The notes under the pieces are model-generated. The model searched no databases, was not told the origin of the DNA, and saw only the letters and a program-made list of their open reading frames with translations. Made by a program: the position numbers and the translations under genes. From Pseudomonas sp. N3-W (lineage in GTDB: Bacteria > Pseudomonadota > Gammaproteobacteria > Pseudomonadales > Pseudomonadaceae): a DNA stretch of 64,000 nt. Within the stretch, counting starts at the first letter, position 1. Every line of letters starts with the position of its first letter. The DNA is taken from NCBI RefSeq assembly GCF_024970185.1, contig NZ_CP103965.1, forward strand, positions 3,716,001-3,780,000, written 5' to 3'. Below are positions 8,432 through 17,689 of the stretch, in pieces.

Positions 8432-10630
8432 TTACCAGCTGTAACGCATGCCGACGTTGGCCCCCCACGGCTGTTCGATTTTTTCGCCGTTGCTGTAGTC
8501 GAGATCGACGTGCATCGACACCTTGTCGGTCAGCGTCATGGTGAAGCCTGCGCCCAGTTCACCACGGGACCCCGACAGGTCGGTGTTGAACGGGTTGTCG
8601 TTGACCTTTACATCGCTGCTACTGGCGAACTCGTGCACATACGCTGCGCGAACATAAGGCTGCACCACTTTGCCCTCACCCAGGCTGATGTTGCGCCCGA
8701 CCGTGGCACCGGCTTTTGCGAGCAATGAACGGGTGCGATCGCCTTCGGCGGTCAGGCCGTTGTCCAGGTCGTAGTTGGCGCCCTGAATGACCAGGCCGGA
8801 CAGTTGCGTGTAGGGTTCGACAAAGTAGCCGTCGTCCAGCTTGATGTGCCGACCGAACTCCACGGATGCACCCACACCGTTGTTATCGTAGTCACCCTTG
8901 GTCTTTGCCCCGTCGCTGAGGGACACGTCGGATGAGTTCTGGAAACGGTTGAATTTCAATACACCGTCAACGTAGTAACCGCTTTTTTCATCCATCCAGG
9001 TGGTGTAGGCACCGAGGTAGTAGCTGTCGACCTCGCCCGTGGTGCCGCGACTCATGTTCAGGTCGGATTTGCTGTAACCCCCCAGCAGACCGACCAGCCA
9101 TTGGCCGTCACCGACAGGCAGTGGCGCATCGGCACCAAACGATATCCCTTGCTGGGTCTGCTGGTACGCAACGCCGGAACTGGCACTGACATCGTATTTA
9201 TTGCCATACGCACGAATCCAGCCACCGGCCTTATCCTGGTCCAGGCGTATTTCGCCCATGCGGGTGCGCAAGGTACTCAGCTCGCCATACCAGACAGTCG
9301 GCGCGGCGTTGAACAGCGCCATGACCGATTGAGTGCCTGGGCTGATGGTGCGGGTCGCGGTATCGAGGTACCAGTCGTTGTTGCCCGCCTTGACCAGGTC
9401 GTAATCGAATGCGCCCAGGCTCACCGCGCCACCCGCCAGGGCGAACGTCGCGTCGCCCGCGCCGATGTGAACCACCGGTGTCGAGCTGGCAGCCCCTGGC
9501 TCGGAACCACTGCTGTCGAGGGCCACCAGATGATTGCCGCTGGCGGTGCCGGTGACCGTCAGGGTATCGATCTGGCCGGTGCCAAAATTGTTGTGCATAT
9601 AGAAGGTACCGCCACTGCCCGACAACTCGGCAACGTTCAACTTGAAGAACTCGCCCGGGTTACCGAATTGCACGCCGCCGCCATTGAGCGTGAGGCTCTG
9701 CACACTGCCATCACCGACCATCACCCAGCGGGCCTGGTTATTGACGGTCAGTGCCTGGACGTTCTGCAGATTGCCGGTCAGCGTCGCGGAGTTGGCCAGC
9801 GTGACGTTGGCCGTGCTGCCATTCTCGACCACGACATCACCCACCAGATGGGTGCTGGCATCACTGACGCTGAAATCGCTCGAACCGCCATTGGTGACGT
9901 TGAGTATCGTGCCGTTGCTGCCCGTCAGGCTCGAACCATTTCGTACCGAAATGTCCGCGCTGCCACCCTGGATCAGGATAGCCGCGCCGTTCGATCCTTG
10001 AACCCGGGTGCTGTCCAGATCAAGGGTGCTGCCGCCCGGCTGGCTGGTATCGGCGCGCACCACGACGCCGGACTGGCCGCCGGCAATGGTGCTGCCTGTC
10101 GCCGAAACCGTACCACCGAACATTTGCAGGCCGATGCCCGTGGCGCCGGTGCCCAGCAGTTCGCTGTTGCTCAGTGTCAAGGTACTGCGCGCACTGACGC
10201 GGGCACCCAGGTTGCCACCACTGATCACGCTGTTATTGACTGTCGCCTGGGAACCGGTGCCCGCTGCCGTAAAACCAAGCGACAGGCCTGTCGTGGAACT
10301 GTTGATGCGACTACTGTCGTTGATCTGTGCGTTGGCGTCGACCAGTGACAGCCCGGTCTGCGTTCCGGCGGCATTGACCGTCCCGCCATTGAGAATGACC
10401 GTGGAACCACTGCCAGCCGTAATCTGTTGGGTGGTGGCACCGTTGGCGGTCAGGGTAGCTTTGTTGGTGAGTGTGTAGCTGTCAGCTGGCGTGTTTTGAT
10501 CGATGGTCTGACTGCCGCCATTGATCGGCCCTGCTACCACCTGCTGAGCTAGCAGCAACAACGGCGCCAGAACGACAAGCTTCACTGCCCGATTTAATGG
10601 ATTGAGCTTGAATGCATTGACTACCAACAT
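8432..10630 (-). CDS. Autotransporter (type Va secretion) with pertactin-like passenger
   Basis: 732 residues. A signal peptide (residues ~1-33, ends VVAG) is preceded by a positively charged segment. The passenger (about residues 34-440) is built of short Ser/Thr/Asn/Gly-rich beta-helix turns (STVILNGGTVNAAGTQ, GNLGARVSARSTLTLSNSEL), as in the pertactin fold. A pertactin-type closing segment with ALFNAAPTVWYGELSTLRTRMGEIR follows, then a C-terminal ~280-residue autotransporter beta-barrel ending in the aromatic NVGMRYSW. It should insert in the outer membrane and display the passenger for adhesion or aggregation. No serine-protease motif or RGD is visible. GAGGTG lies 9 bases before the start. 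It sits between the two Ig-like paralogs on the same strand. Confidence 0.92.
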   Translation of the reverse strand: MLVVNAFKLNPLNRAVKLVVLAPLLLLAQQVVAGPINGGSQTIDQNTPADSYTLTNKATLTANGATTQQITAGSGSTVILNGGTVNAAGTQTGLSLVDANAQINDSSRINSSTTGLSLGFTAAGTGSQATVNNSVISGGNLGARVSARSTLTLSNSELLGTGATGIGLQMFGGTVSATGSTIAGGQSGVVVRADTSQPGGSTLDLDSTRVQGSNGAAILIQGGSADISVRNGSSLTGSNGTILNVTNGGSSDFSVSDASTHLVGDVVVENGSTANVTLANSATLTGNLQNVQALTVNNQARWVMVGDGSVQSLTLNGGGVQFGNPGEFFKLNVAELSGSGGTFYMHNNFGTGQIDTLTVTGTASGNHLVALDSSGSEPGAASSTPVVHIGAGDATFALAGGAVSLGAFDYDLVKAGNNDWYLDTATRTISPGTQSVMALFNAAPTVWYGELSTLRTRMGEIRLDQDKAGGWIRAYGNKYDVSASSGVAYQQTQQGISFGADAPLPVGDGQWLVGLLGGYSKSDLNMSRGTTGEVDSYYLGAYTTWMDEKSGYYVDGVLKFNRFQNSSDVSLSDGAKTKGDYDNNGVGASVEFGRHIKLDDGYFVEPYTQLSGLVIQGANYDLDNGLTAEGDRTRSLLAKAGATVGRNISLGEGKVVQPYVRAAYVHEFASSSDVKVNDNPFNTDLSGSRGELGAGFTMTLTDKVSMHVDLDYSNGEKIEQPWGANVGMRYSW

Positions 10631-10715
10631 ATCCAGTTACACCTCTAATAATTCAAAATCGGTAGATCCTCCTCTCCTACACGCAAACAGGCCGGATCTG
10701 ACAAAAACGGCGAGG

Positions 10716-10755
10716 CTACATTGAGCTTTCGATGTTTGATGTAGGACTAATCCTG
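10716..10755 (-). promoter_or_regulatory. Inverted repeats in the autotransporter promoter region
   Basis: CTACAT (10716-10721) and ATGTAG (10739-10744) form an interrupted palindrome, and AGGA-N4-TCCT overlaps its end (about 10743-10754). They are 85-125 bp before the autotransporter start. The regulator is not identifiable from sequence. The remainder of 10631-10831 shows nothing else that I recognise. Confidence 0.3.
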
Positions 10756-10831
10756 TTAATGCACGGAATATGCTGATAGGCCGGCGTCCTGAATCTGCTC
10801 CATGAAGCCCTGATAGCTGTTAGTAGCAATA

Positions 10832-10858
10832 ACACTCGGAGGTTGCACTCCGAGCGTT
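10832..10858 (-). terminator. Probable terminator of the larger Ig-like gene
   Basis: CTCGGAG (10835-10841) pairs with CTCCGAG (10848-10854), extended by AAC/GTT. On the minus strand it is followed by TATTGCT, a weak T-rich tail. Confidence 0.5.
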
Positions 10859-10873
10859 ATCAGGCGCGCTGTT

Positions 10874-12919
10874 CTATGGGATCGGCGGGATGATGCAGGA
10901 GATGTCGCTCAGGCTCATGCTGACCGGTGCCGCCAACTGCTCGGACGTGACCCGCTTGCCGTTCAACGTGAACGAGTACGTCACCTTGGCGTTCCCTTCC
11001 GTATGAAGAGGCGGGTTATAGGAAGGCAGGATGTAGTCGGCATAAGGCTCAACCCGCCATTCAAAACCGGTCACCGGATACGGATCTGACGGCCCGCCCA
11101 GTGTCAGTTCTGGAGCAAATAGCGTACCCGGTACCGGTGTATTGCCGACACGTGGCTGGAAAAGTTCCCAAGACATTTTCACCGTGTCATTGGGATTCAA
11201 CCATTGCGACAGGTCAGGGACTTTCACCACGACCGCGCTGTCCGGCGGCTGAAGCGAGTCACAAATAAGCCAGCCCCTATCGGAAAGCCCGACGAATGTC
11301 GGCGCGTCAGGTTTGAGCACAATGGCGTCGTCTACGTTGACCTCGGTTACCAAGGACCTTTGCCGGTTGGGCGTAACGCTTGGATCACCGATGGTGTAAT
11401 ACACTTCCTTACCCGGCCCGTTATCGGTGGCGGCTATATAGCTCCAGGGGAACTCGACTGTCTCGATGTCACCAGCATCCTCGTCTGTGATCGTGAAGTC
11501 CGCCTCCGTGACATGTGTCCCCTCCCAGAAAAACTCGATGGTTTCGCCGGCGTTGACCGGGTCATAAATCTTGAAGGTGAACGTAACCGGATCACCGGCA
11601 TCTGCCTCGACCAGAACATTATCGTTCACAGAATTAGAACCTTTGACGGTCCCTGCCAACAGCAGCGGATTGGTTGGGTCCGGGAAGTCAGGATCGGGAT
11701 CCGGGCGGTCCGGGCCAACAACGGAGAAGTCAATCGTGAAATCGTCCTCCTCCGGCCCCCACTGCCTGCCAAGGCGATCAACGACATAGCTGACCGTGAT
11801 GGTTTTTTCCCCCGTGGCACCCCGATAAGACCCAAGCAACGTTTGTGCAGGTACGACAATTTCGGTGTCGGCTGACTGCGAGGGGAAGCCATCAGGCAAA
11901 GGGAACCCACCCCAGTTAGCGTTAATCTTGTCGCCGGACTTCCACCCGGTGTAAGGCTTGATATGAACGACGACACCTTCAACCGCCGTATCACGATCAA
12001 TCACCACCCCGCCGGCACCCACCGGTACTTCGGGTTTCTTCAGGTTATTGGGCAGTGCACCGAGTGTGACGACAAACCTTGCCCACCCGGAGAGATTACT
12101 GCGATTGCGCGCCGCGTCGATCAGTGCATACAACACATAGAACACGCCATCCCCCCTGGCGGCGATATAGGCACTGGGAATGATGACATTGCGAGCGGTG
12201 GGAACGTCCGTCAGTGGTGCAACCGGGTCGAGCGTGGAAGGATCTTCTGGCAGAGGGTCGCTGGCGTACCAGTAAAGATATTGATCACCGGGCGCCTGGT
12301 CGGTGTAGGCGGGAATGAGTCCCGTTACTCTATCGATATTGGTGCTGTCCACTTCCGCGGTGACGAATACCATGGCCTTGGGTTCAGGCGGAGTGGTCAG
12401 CTCATACGGGGCCGTGATATCGCTGATGACCTTGACCGTTGCGCTGTAGACCGTCTGACCGGTGTGAAGCTCAACCTCATGCCTGAACGTATAGCTGCCA
12501 TCGGGGAAGATGTTGCTCAAGGGCACGGTATAGTCGCCGACCCAGCCAACATCAAAGGGATAATCCAGCCTGTAAGGGGTGCCGACCCTGACGAAAGCCG
12601 GATCCAGCGGATCATCGACATGCCCAGGCGCAATAAACAGCGTAAGCACCTGGTAGTCGCCATCATATTCACCCGTATCCGCCCAGATCGGGATATTGAC
12701 CTTCATACCGCCAACCTTGATGACAGGGCCATTCAATAACCCGCCTGGCCCTATGATGGCGTCTATCGTTGCGGTAGGAATGGGGTCTGCAATCGCTGCC
12801 GCATGCGCCTTGTTACGGAGCTTGCGATACGCTCCGCGGGCCTCTGCTGAACGGCGTTGGGAATCAATGATAGCCATGTCTGTCACTCTCCGCAGAATTC
12901 GATAATTGTCATCCGCCAT
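10874..12919 (-). CDS. Ig-like multidomain protein, paralog of the gene at 6780-8225
   Basis: 681 residues from ATG 12919. The in-frame ATG at 12877 (667 residues, MAIIDSQRR) has a better ribosome site (GGAGAG, 8 bases away) and is likely the true start. There is no signal peptide or membrane helix. After an N-terminal basic helix (RGAYRKLRNKAHAAA) come about five beta-sandwich-like repeats. The second and third match its smaller paralog (HTGQTVYSATVKVISDITAP; PAYTDQAPGD; GDGVFYVLYALIDAARNRSN). The linker before the fourth repeat is Pro/Asp-rich (PDRPDPDPDFPDP). Its C-terminus carries two cysteines. Function is unknown. A shared lux-box-like palindrome upstream suggests joint control with the paralog. 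Confidence 0.75.
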   Translation of the reverse strand: MADDNYRILRRVTDMAIIDSQRRSAEARGAYRKLRNKAHAAAIADPIPTATIDAIIGPGGLLNGPVIKVGGMKVNIPIWADTGEYDGDYQVLTLFIAPGHVDDPLDPAFVRVGTPYRLDYPFDVGWVGDYTVPLSNIFPDGSYTFRHEVELHTGQTVYSATVKVISDITAPYELTTPPEPKAMVFVTAEVDSTNIDRVTGLIPAYTDQAPGDQYLYWYASDPLPEDPSTLDPVAPLTDVPTARNVIIPSAYIAARGDGVFYVLYALIDAARNRSNLSGWARFVVTLGALPNNLKKPEVPVGAGGVVIDRDTAVEGVVVHIKPYTGWKSGDKINANWGGFPLPDGFPSQSADTEIVVPAQTLLGSYRGATGEKTITVSYVVDRLGRQWGPEEDDFTIDFSVVGPDRPDPDPDFPDPTNPLLLAGTVKGSNSVNDNVLVEADAGDPVTFTFKIYDPVNAGETIEFFWEGTHVTEADFTITDEDAGDIETVEFPWSYIAATDNGPGKEVYYTIGDPSVTPNRQRSLVTEVNVDDAIVLKPDAPTFVGLSDRGWLICDSLQPPDSAVVVKVPDLSQWLNPNDTVKMSWELFQPRVGNTPVPGTLFAPELTLGGPSDPYPVTGFEWRVEPYADYILPSYNPPLHTEGNAKVTYSFTLNGKRVTSEQLAAPVSMSLSDISCIIPPIP

Positions 12920-13222
12920 GAACGGGCTGGACAGGCTCTGCGGCGGTTCAAAACAATACGAGGAAAACTGCGCTTTCCATCCCCGACACTCTGAACGACC
13001 GAGCCCTGAGGCGATTAGGCATCAGAATTCCGGCCTCCGATACTGTCAGAGTTGACAGGTACCCCAAGGACTGCGATGGGCACGGACACCCCTGGCTCAC
13101 CCGCAGGGCCGCCTGGATCTGTCGATTTATCAAAGAGTTGAACGCGGACTTTTATCGAAATGCCTCAGCGGCAAGGGACAGATGTCCAATGCCGCTCGGC
13201 GAAGAAAAAGCTGGAATGATGT
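12920..13222. other. Intergenic promoter region of the larger Ig-like gene
   Basis: No gene in this 303-base gap. It holds the palindrome at 13040-13061 and otherwise no feature I can support. No terminator is evident for the glycerate kinase that reads into it from the right. Confidence 0.6.
13040..13061 (-). promoter_or_regulatory. Lux-box-like palindrome upstream of the larger Ig-like gene
   Basis: Minus strand TACCTGTCAACTCTGACAGT, core CTGTCA-N4-TGACAG at 13043-13058. It shares 18 flanking and arm positions with the element at 8316-8337, although the surrounding DNA differs. It is 124 bp before ATG 12919, or 166 bp before ATG 12877. Confidence 0.55.
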
Positions 13223-14359
13223 TCAAGACCCGGCCAATCGCCACAACCGCGCAATGTCCCCTGCCCGCGACTTCAGCAAACGTGCTGCGTCGACACATGC
13301 ATGTTCCAGACTCATCGGCCCCGACGGCAGCGCAAATGCCGCATCGACACCCTGTTCATACATCTGTTCGTAGCCCTCACCCAAGGTGCCGGCAATGACA
13401 ATCACCGGCACACCCTGCTGCCTGGCAATCTTCGCCACACCAAACGGCGTTTTACCGCGCAAGGTCTGCGCATCGAAACGGCCTTCGCCGGTGATCACCA
13501 GATCGGCACCCTGTACGATTTCCGACAGCCCGACCAGCTCCGCCACCACTTCGACGCCAGGGCGAAACTGTGCCTTCAAAAAGGCTTTGGCAGCAAAACC
13601 CAGACCGCCCGCGGCACCACTGCCGGGTTCATCACGCACATCTCTGCCCAACGCTTGCGCGCAGTGATCGGCAAAGTGCCCAAGGGCCTGATCGAGTTGT
13701 TGCACCTGATCCGGGGTTGCGCCTTTTTGCGGGCCGAAGATGGCCGAGGCGCCGTGAGGACCGCACAGTGGATTGTTGACGTCGGCGGCGATGTCGAAAC
13801 GCACCTGCGCCAGACGCGGGTCCAGCCCTTGCGCATCGACACGCGCCAGTGCGCCGAGCGCCAAGCCGCCCGGGCTCAGGACTTGATCCTGTTCATCGAA
13901 CAATCCCACGCCCAGCGCCTGCACCGCCCCGGCACCGCCGTCATTGGTCGCGCTGCCGCCAATCGCCAGAATGATGCGTTGAGCCCCGGCATCAAGGGCG
14001 GCGCCAATCAGTTCGCCGGTGCCGAAGGTGCTGCTGACGCACGCATCGCGCTGGGCCAACGGCACAAGTTGCAAGCCACTGGCTTCGGCCATTTCGATGA
14101 TCGCGGTGTGGCTCTGTGGCAGCCAGCCCCAGGCGGCATCGACCGGCGCGCCCAGAGGGCCGCGAACGCTGGTGCGACGCAGTTCGCCGTCACACGCGGC
14201 CAGAATCGACTCGACGGTCCCTTCCCCGCCGTCGGCCATCGGGCATTTGATCAGTTGCGCGTCGGGCCACACCTCGGCCAGCCCGAGGGCAATGGCATCC
14301 GCCACGCCCTGGGCGCTGAGGCTGTCCTTGAACGAATCGGGGGCGATGACGATTTTCAT
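13223..14359 (-). CDS. Glycerate kinase (GarK/GlxK family)
   Basis: 378 residues, normal for the bacterial glycerate kinase family. The diagnostic N-terminus MKIVIAPDSFKDSLSA is followed by ADGGEGTVESI, ATNDGGAGAVQALG, GSGAAGGLGF and DLVITGEGRFDAQT. It should phosphorylate D-glycerate to 2-phosphoglycerate, the last step of glucarate/galactarate, tartrate or glyoxylate catabolism. It shares the minus strand with the chemoreceptor upstream, and a CdaR regulator and a sugar-acid MFS transporter follow. That context supports a sugar-acid role. Confidence 0.93.
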   Translation of the reverse strand: MKIVIAPDSFKDSLSAQGVADAIALGLAEVWPDAQLIKCPMADGGEGTVESILAACDGELRRTSVRGPLGAPVDAAWGWLPQSHTAIIEMAEASGLQLVPLAQRDACVSSTFGTGELIGAALDAGAQRIILAIGGSATNDGGAGAVQALGVGLFDEQDQVLSPGGLALGALARVDAQGLDPRLAQVRFDIAADVNNPLCGPHGASAIFGPQKGATPDQVQQLDQALGHFADHCAQALGRDVRDEPGSGAAGGLGFAAKAFLKAQFRPGVEVVAELVGLSEIVQGADLVITGEGRFDAQTLRGKTPFGVAKIARQQGVPVIVIAGTLGEGYEQMYEQGVDAAFALPSGPMSLEHACVDAARLLKSRAGDIARLWRLAGS

Positions 14360-14406
14360 GGGTATTCTCCAGGTCCAATGCCGCCATGCTGCCAGCCTGC
14401 CTGAAT

Positions 14407-14450
14407 AATAACGCCGGTCCGCTGCACAAGTGGCACCGGCGTTTATTGTT
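14407..14450 (-). terminator. Terminator between chemoreceptor and glycerate kinase
   Basis: ACGCCGGT / ACCGGCGT arms (14411-14418 and 14435-14442) with A/T-rich flanks (ATAATA, TTATTGTT). On the minus strand it follows the chemoreceptor stop, so kinase transcription probably starts anew. Confidence 0.65.
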
Positions 14451-14499
14451 CATTCCCACAAAACCCTCAACCTTGCGGGAGATAGGGGGGACTGGATTT

Positions 14500-16125
14500 T
14501 CAGATCACAAACCGCGCCACCATCGCATTCAGATCCACCGCCAGGCGCGACAGTTCGTGGGTCGCGGCGCTGGTCTGGTTAGCGCCCGCCGCCGACTGGG
14601 TGGCCAGGTCACGAATGTTGACCAGGTTGCGGTCCACTTCGCGCGACACCTGGGCCTGTTCTTCGGAGGCGCTGGCGATCACCAGGTTGCGTTCGTTGAT
14701 CATATGGATCGACTGGGTGATCTGCTCCAGCGCCACACCGGCAGCGCGGGCCATTTCCAGGGTGTTCTGAGTGCGCTGGTTGCTTTGCTGCATCGACGAC
14801 ACGGCTTCGCCTGTGCCGTTCTGAATCCCGGCAACCATCTTCTCGATTTCCTGAGTCGATTGCGCGGTGCGATGGGCCAGCGCCCGCACCTCGTCCGCCA
14901 CCACAGCAAATCCGCGCCCGGCTTCACCGGCACGGGCCGCTTCGATGGCGGCGTTCAAGGCCAGCAGGTTGGTCTGTTCGGCGATGGCGCGAATCACGTC
15001 CAGCACCTTGCCGATATCACGGCCCTGCGCGGCCAGGCCTTCGATCATCAGCGAGGTGTTTTGCACGTCGTGGGTCATGGTCTGGATCGCGCCCACGGTT
15101 TCCACCACACGGTCGCGACCTTCGCGCGCGGCCTGGGTCGACTGGTTCGACGCTTCGGAGGTGGACACCGCGTTGCGCGCCACTTCTTCCACCGCGGCGG
15201 TCATTTCGTTGACGGCGGTGGCAGCCTGTTCGATTTCGTTGTTCTGCTGCTGCAAGCCACGGGACGCTTCTTCGGTGACCGCGCTCAATTCTTCAGCGGC
15301 AGCGCCCAGTTGCGTGGCGGAACCGGCGATCTGCTCAACGGTTTTACGCAGGTTGCCCTGCATCACCGACAAGGCGCCGAGCAGGCGAGCCGGTTCGTCG
15401 GTGCCGTCGACTTCAATGGCTTTGGTCAGGTTGCCGCCGGCAATGGTTTGCGCCGCCAACACGGCACGGTTCAGCGGGGTGACGATGCTGCGGGTCAGCA
15501 GCCAGGCCAGCAACACGGTGGCCAGCGCCGCGAAGATCGAGACCGCGATAATGCCGTTGGTGGCAAACGCGTACTGGTCCCTGGCGTCCTCGTCGGCGGC
15601 CTTGGCGCCTGCCTTGTTGATGGCGATCAACTGGTTGAGCTGGTCGCCCATCAGGTCGGTGCCGTCCTTGATCCGCGTATTGATCAGGGTATGCATCTCC
15701 TCGACCTTGTTCTGGTGCGACAGGTCCATCATGTCGCGCTGGGCTTGCAGGTAAGTTTCCAGGGTGGCGGCAAAGGTCTTGTACAGCGCCGCCTCTTCGT
15801 CACCTGCCGGCAATGCCGCGTAGCTGGCCTGAGCCTGTCTGGCCTTGTCCACCAGCACGGCGATGCGCGAATCGGCGTCCTGCAAACTGGCGGTATCGCG
15901 ATTGATCAGGATGCGAAACGAGAGAATGCGCAGGCGCAGGACGTTTTCGGTGATGTTGCCCAGAAAACCGACGCTGGGCAGTTGATTGCTCTCCATGTCG
16001 ATGGACGCCTGGCGGATGATCGACATGCGATTCACCGCAAACACGCCCAGCACCACGACCAGCAAGGCGATGAAGGCGAAACCCAGGAAAGCTCGAGGCG
16101 CGATATTCAGATTACGCAGGGACAT
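14500..16125 (-). CDS. Methyl-accepting chemotaxis protein
   Basis: 541 residues from ATG 16125 ([13 protein letters not shown]). A longer reading from 16245 adds 40 residues that spoil the N-terminal anchor. TM1 is at about 12-32, with a periplasmic four-helix-bundle ligand domain at about 33-190. TM2 is at about 190-212, then HAMP, then the cytoplasmic signalling coiled coil with the invariant tip [20 protein letters not shown] and [15 protein letters not shown]. No C-terminal CheR-binding pentapeptide. It should signal to CheA/CheW. Its place between glycerate kinase and cdaR suggests, but does not prove, a sugar-acid or C3-acid ligand. A flagellar sigma28-like -10 element lies upstream. 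Confidence 0.93.
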   Translation of the reverse strand: MSLRNLNIAPRAFLGFAFIALLVVVLGVFAVNRMSIIRQASIDMESNQLPSVGFLGNITENVLRLRILSFRILINRDTASLQDADSRIAVLVDKARQAQASYAALPAGDEEAALYKTFAATLETYLQAQRDMMDLSHQNKVEEMHTLINTRIKDGTDLMGDQLNQLIAINKAGAKAADEDARDQYAFATNGIIAVSIFAALATVLLAWLLTRSIVTPLNRAVLAAQTIAGGNLTKAIEVDGTDEPARLLGALSVMQGNLRKTVEQIAGSATQLGAAAEELSAVTEEASRGLQQQNNEIEQAATAVNEMTAAVEEVARNAVSTSEASNQSTQAAREGRDRVVETVGAIQTMTHDVQNTSLMIEGLAAQGRDIGKVLDVIRAIAEQTNLLALNAAIEAARAGEAGRGFAVVADEVRALAHRTAQSTQEIEKMVAGIQNGTGEAVSSMQQSNQRTQNTLEMARAAGVALEQITQSIHMINERNLVIASASEEQAQVSREVDRNLVNIRDLATQSAAGANQTSAATHELSRLAVDLNAMVARFVI

Positions 16126-16246
16126 AGGATGATCTCGGTGATTGAGGCTTCGAGCATCCTTGCAGTGAACGCTGGATAGCGGGCATGGCGCCGGCCGAAT
16201 CAGCTTCGCGCCACAAATCAAACAGATTCGTGCGCGCCTGATCACG

Positions 16247-16254
16247 TTATCGGC
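16247..16254 (-). promoter_or_regulatory. Sigma28 (FliA)-like -10 element of the chemoreceptor gene
   Basis: The minus strand reads GCCGATAA exactly, the sigma28 -10 consensus, about 122 bp before the start. The -35 position carries a weak match (GCAA for TAAA), so assignment rests on the -10 and on the gene's motility function. The rest of 16126-16405 has no gene. Confidence 0.45.
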
Positions 16255-16405
16255 CGGGCTTTAGTTTTTTTGCGGGTAAAGTAGAAATATATTTCAAGAC
16301 GTTACAACTGTTTCAGCCATGAAACACATGTCTGGATGTGGATACATATCTGCCTGTGCACACACGACCTGTGACGAGGGGATTCAGGATTCAGGTTTCA
16401 CAAAC

Positions 16406-17521
16406 TCAAGGCTCGGTCTGGGGCAGCAACTGCACCCCCAGATACAACGCCAGCATCCCGTCCAGCCTCAGCGGGTCAACACCGCTGAGTTCAGCAATGC
16501 GCTCCATTCGATAACGCAGGCTGTTGCGGTGAATCCCCAACGCCTCGGCACAGGCCTGGCTCTGGCCGTCGTGTTCGCACCAACTGCGCAAGGTCGCCAG
16601 CAGTTGGCCGTTGCCGTCCTTGGCGATGACTTTGCGCAGCGGCTTCAGCAACTCGTCCAGCGCATCATCGTTGCGATGGCGCCAGAGCATCACCGGCAAG
16701 CGATAGCGATTGAGGATCAGCAGGCGCGAACGCGGCAGCACTTCGCGCCCATACGCCAGCAAATCGCCGACCCGCCGATAACAGCGGCGCAGCCCCGCCA
16801 GCCCATCGGCCTGCCCGCCCACGGCGATGCGCAAAATGCTCCAGCCCAGGCCGTCGAGTTTTTCCAGCAGGCGGTCATGCTCGATCGCCTGGGACGCCGG
16901 GCGACACCACAGCAACGAGGACGTGGCGCAACTGACACACCAACTGTCCGGGTAACGCGACGTCAGCCAGGCACTGAGCGCCTCGACCGTCTGCCCCGGT
17001 CCCTGTTCAGGGCCCAGCTCGAACAGATACGGCACCCGGCTCAGTTGCGGCTTGAGCCCCAGTTGCTGCGCTTCGTCTACCAGTCGCGGTGAATCGCCGT
17101 CTTCGCCCAACAGCAACGCCAGCAGGTCATCACAGCGCTGGCGTCGCCATTGCTGCTCGGCCTGTTGATTGCGCTGGCCCACCAGCATCTCGGCGGTCAT
17201 GCGCACCAGTTGCGCGTAGGTGCGCAGTTGTTCCGGCTCGCCGGTAATTCCCAATACGCCGATCAGCCGTTCATCAAGCAGCAGCGGCAGGTTGATCCCC
17301 GGTTGCACGCCCTTGAGATGGATTGCCGTCTGCGCGTCGATCTCCACCACCCGCCCGTTGGCCAGCACCAGTTGCGCGCCTTCGTGGCGGGTGTTGATCC
17401 GCTCCGGCTCACCGCTGCCCAGAATCAGGCCCTGGCTGTCCATGACGTTGACGTTATAGGGCAGGATGGCCATGGCCCGGTCGACGATGTCCTGAGCCAG
17501 GTCGTGATCGAGTTCGAACAT
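16406..17521 (-). CDS. cdaR: CdaR-family sugar-diacid transcriptional regulator
   Basis: 371 residues. The N-terminal diacid-recognition domain (LAQDIVDRAMAILPYNVNVMD, then GEPERINTRHEGA and GQPGINLPL-like motifs) is followed by a middle GGDEF-like/PucR region. It ends in a PucR-type HTH (QACAEALGIHRNSLRYRMERI, about residues 320-340). CdaR proteins activate glucarate, galactarate and glycerate genes in response to the diacid or glycerate. It is divergent from the MFS transporter at 17690, and the 168-bp gap between them should hold both promoters. Confidence 0.9.
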   Translation of the reverse strand: MFELDHDLAQDIVDRAMAILPYNVNVMDSQGLILGSGEPERINTRHEGAQLVLANGRVVEIDAQTAIHLKGVQPGINLPLLLDERLIGVLGITGEPEQLRTYAQLVRMTAEMLVGQRNQQAEQQWRRQRCDDLLALLLGEDGDSPRLVDEAQQLGLKPQLSRVPYLFELGPEQGPGQTVEALSAWLTSRYPDSWCVSCATSSLLWCRPASQAIEHDRLLEKLDGLGWSILRIAVGGQADGLAGLRRCYRRVGDLLAYGREVLPRSRLLILNRYRLPVMLWRHRNDDALDELLKPLRKVIAKDGNGQLLATLRSWCEHDGQSQACAEALGIHRNSLRYRMERIAELSGVDPLRLDGMLALYLGVQLLPQTEP

Positions 17522-17689
17522 AGGGGTTATCCTTGATAACGAGGTGGGACGGGTTGTTCACCCGCACAGGCCTTGGCGGCAAACCCTGTGCTCAGGCACA
17601 AAGACAAGCACCCAAGGGCTGGCCGAGACTCACAGGGCGATCAACGTTACCCTTGCATCGCAAAAAATCATAATAAAGAGAGAGCCGCC

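Noticed and set aside
13138-13398. Small plus-strand gene near the end of glycerate kinase
   Set aside because: Overlaps the conserved C-terminus of glycerate kinase in antisense and has no supporting signals.
14386-16179. Long plus-strand frame opposite the chemoreceptor
   Set aside because: High-GC antisense shadow. The minus strand has invariant chemoreceptor motifs.
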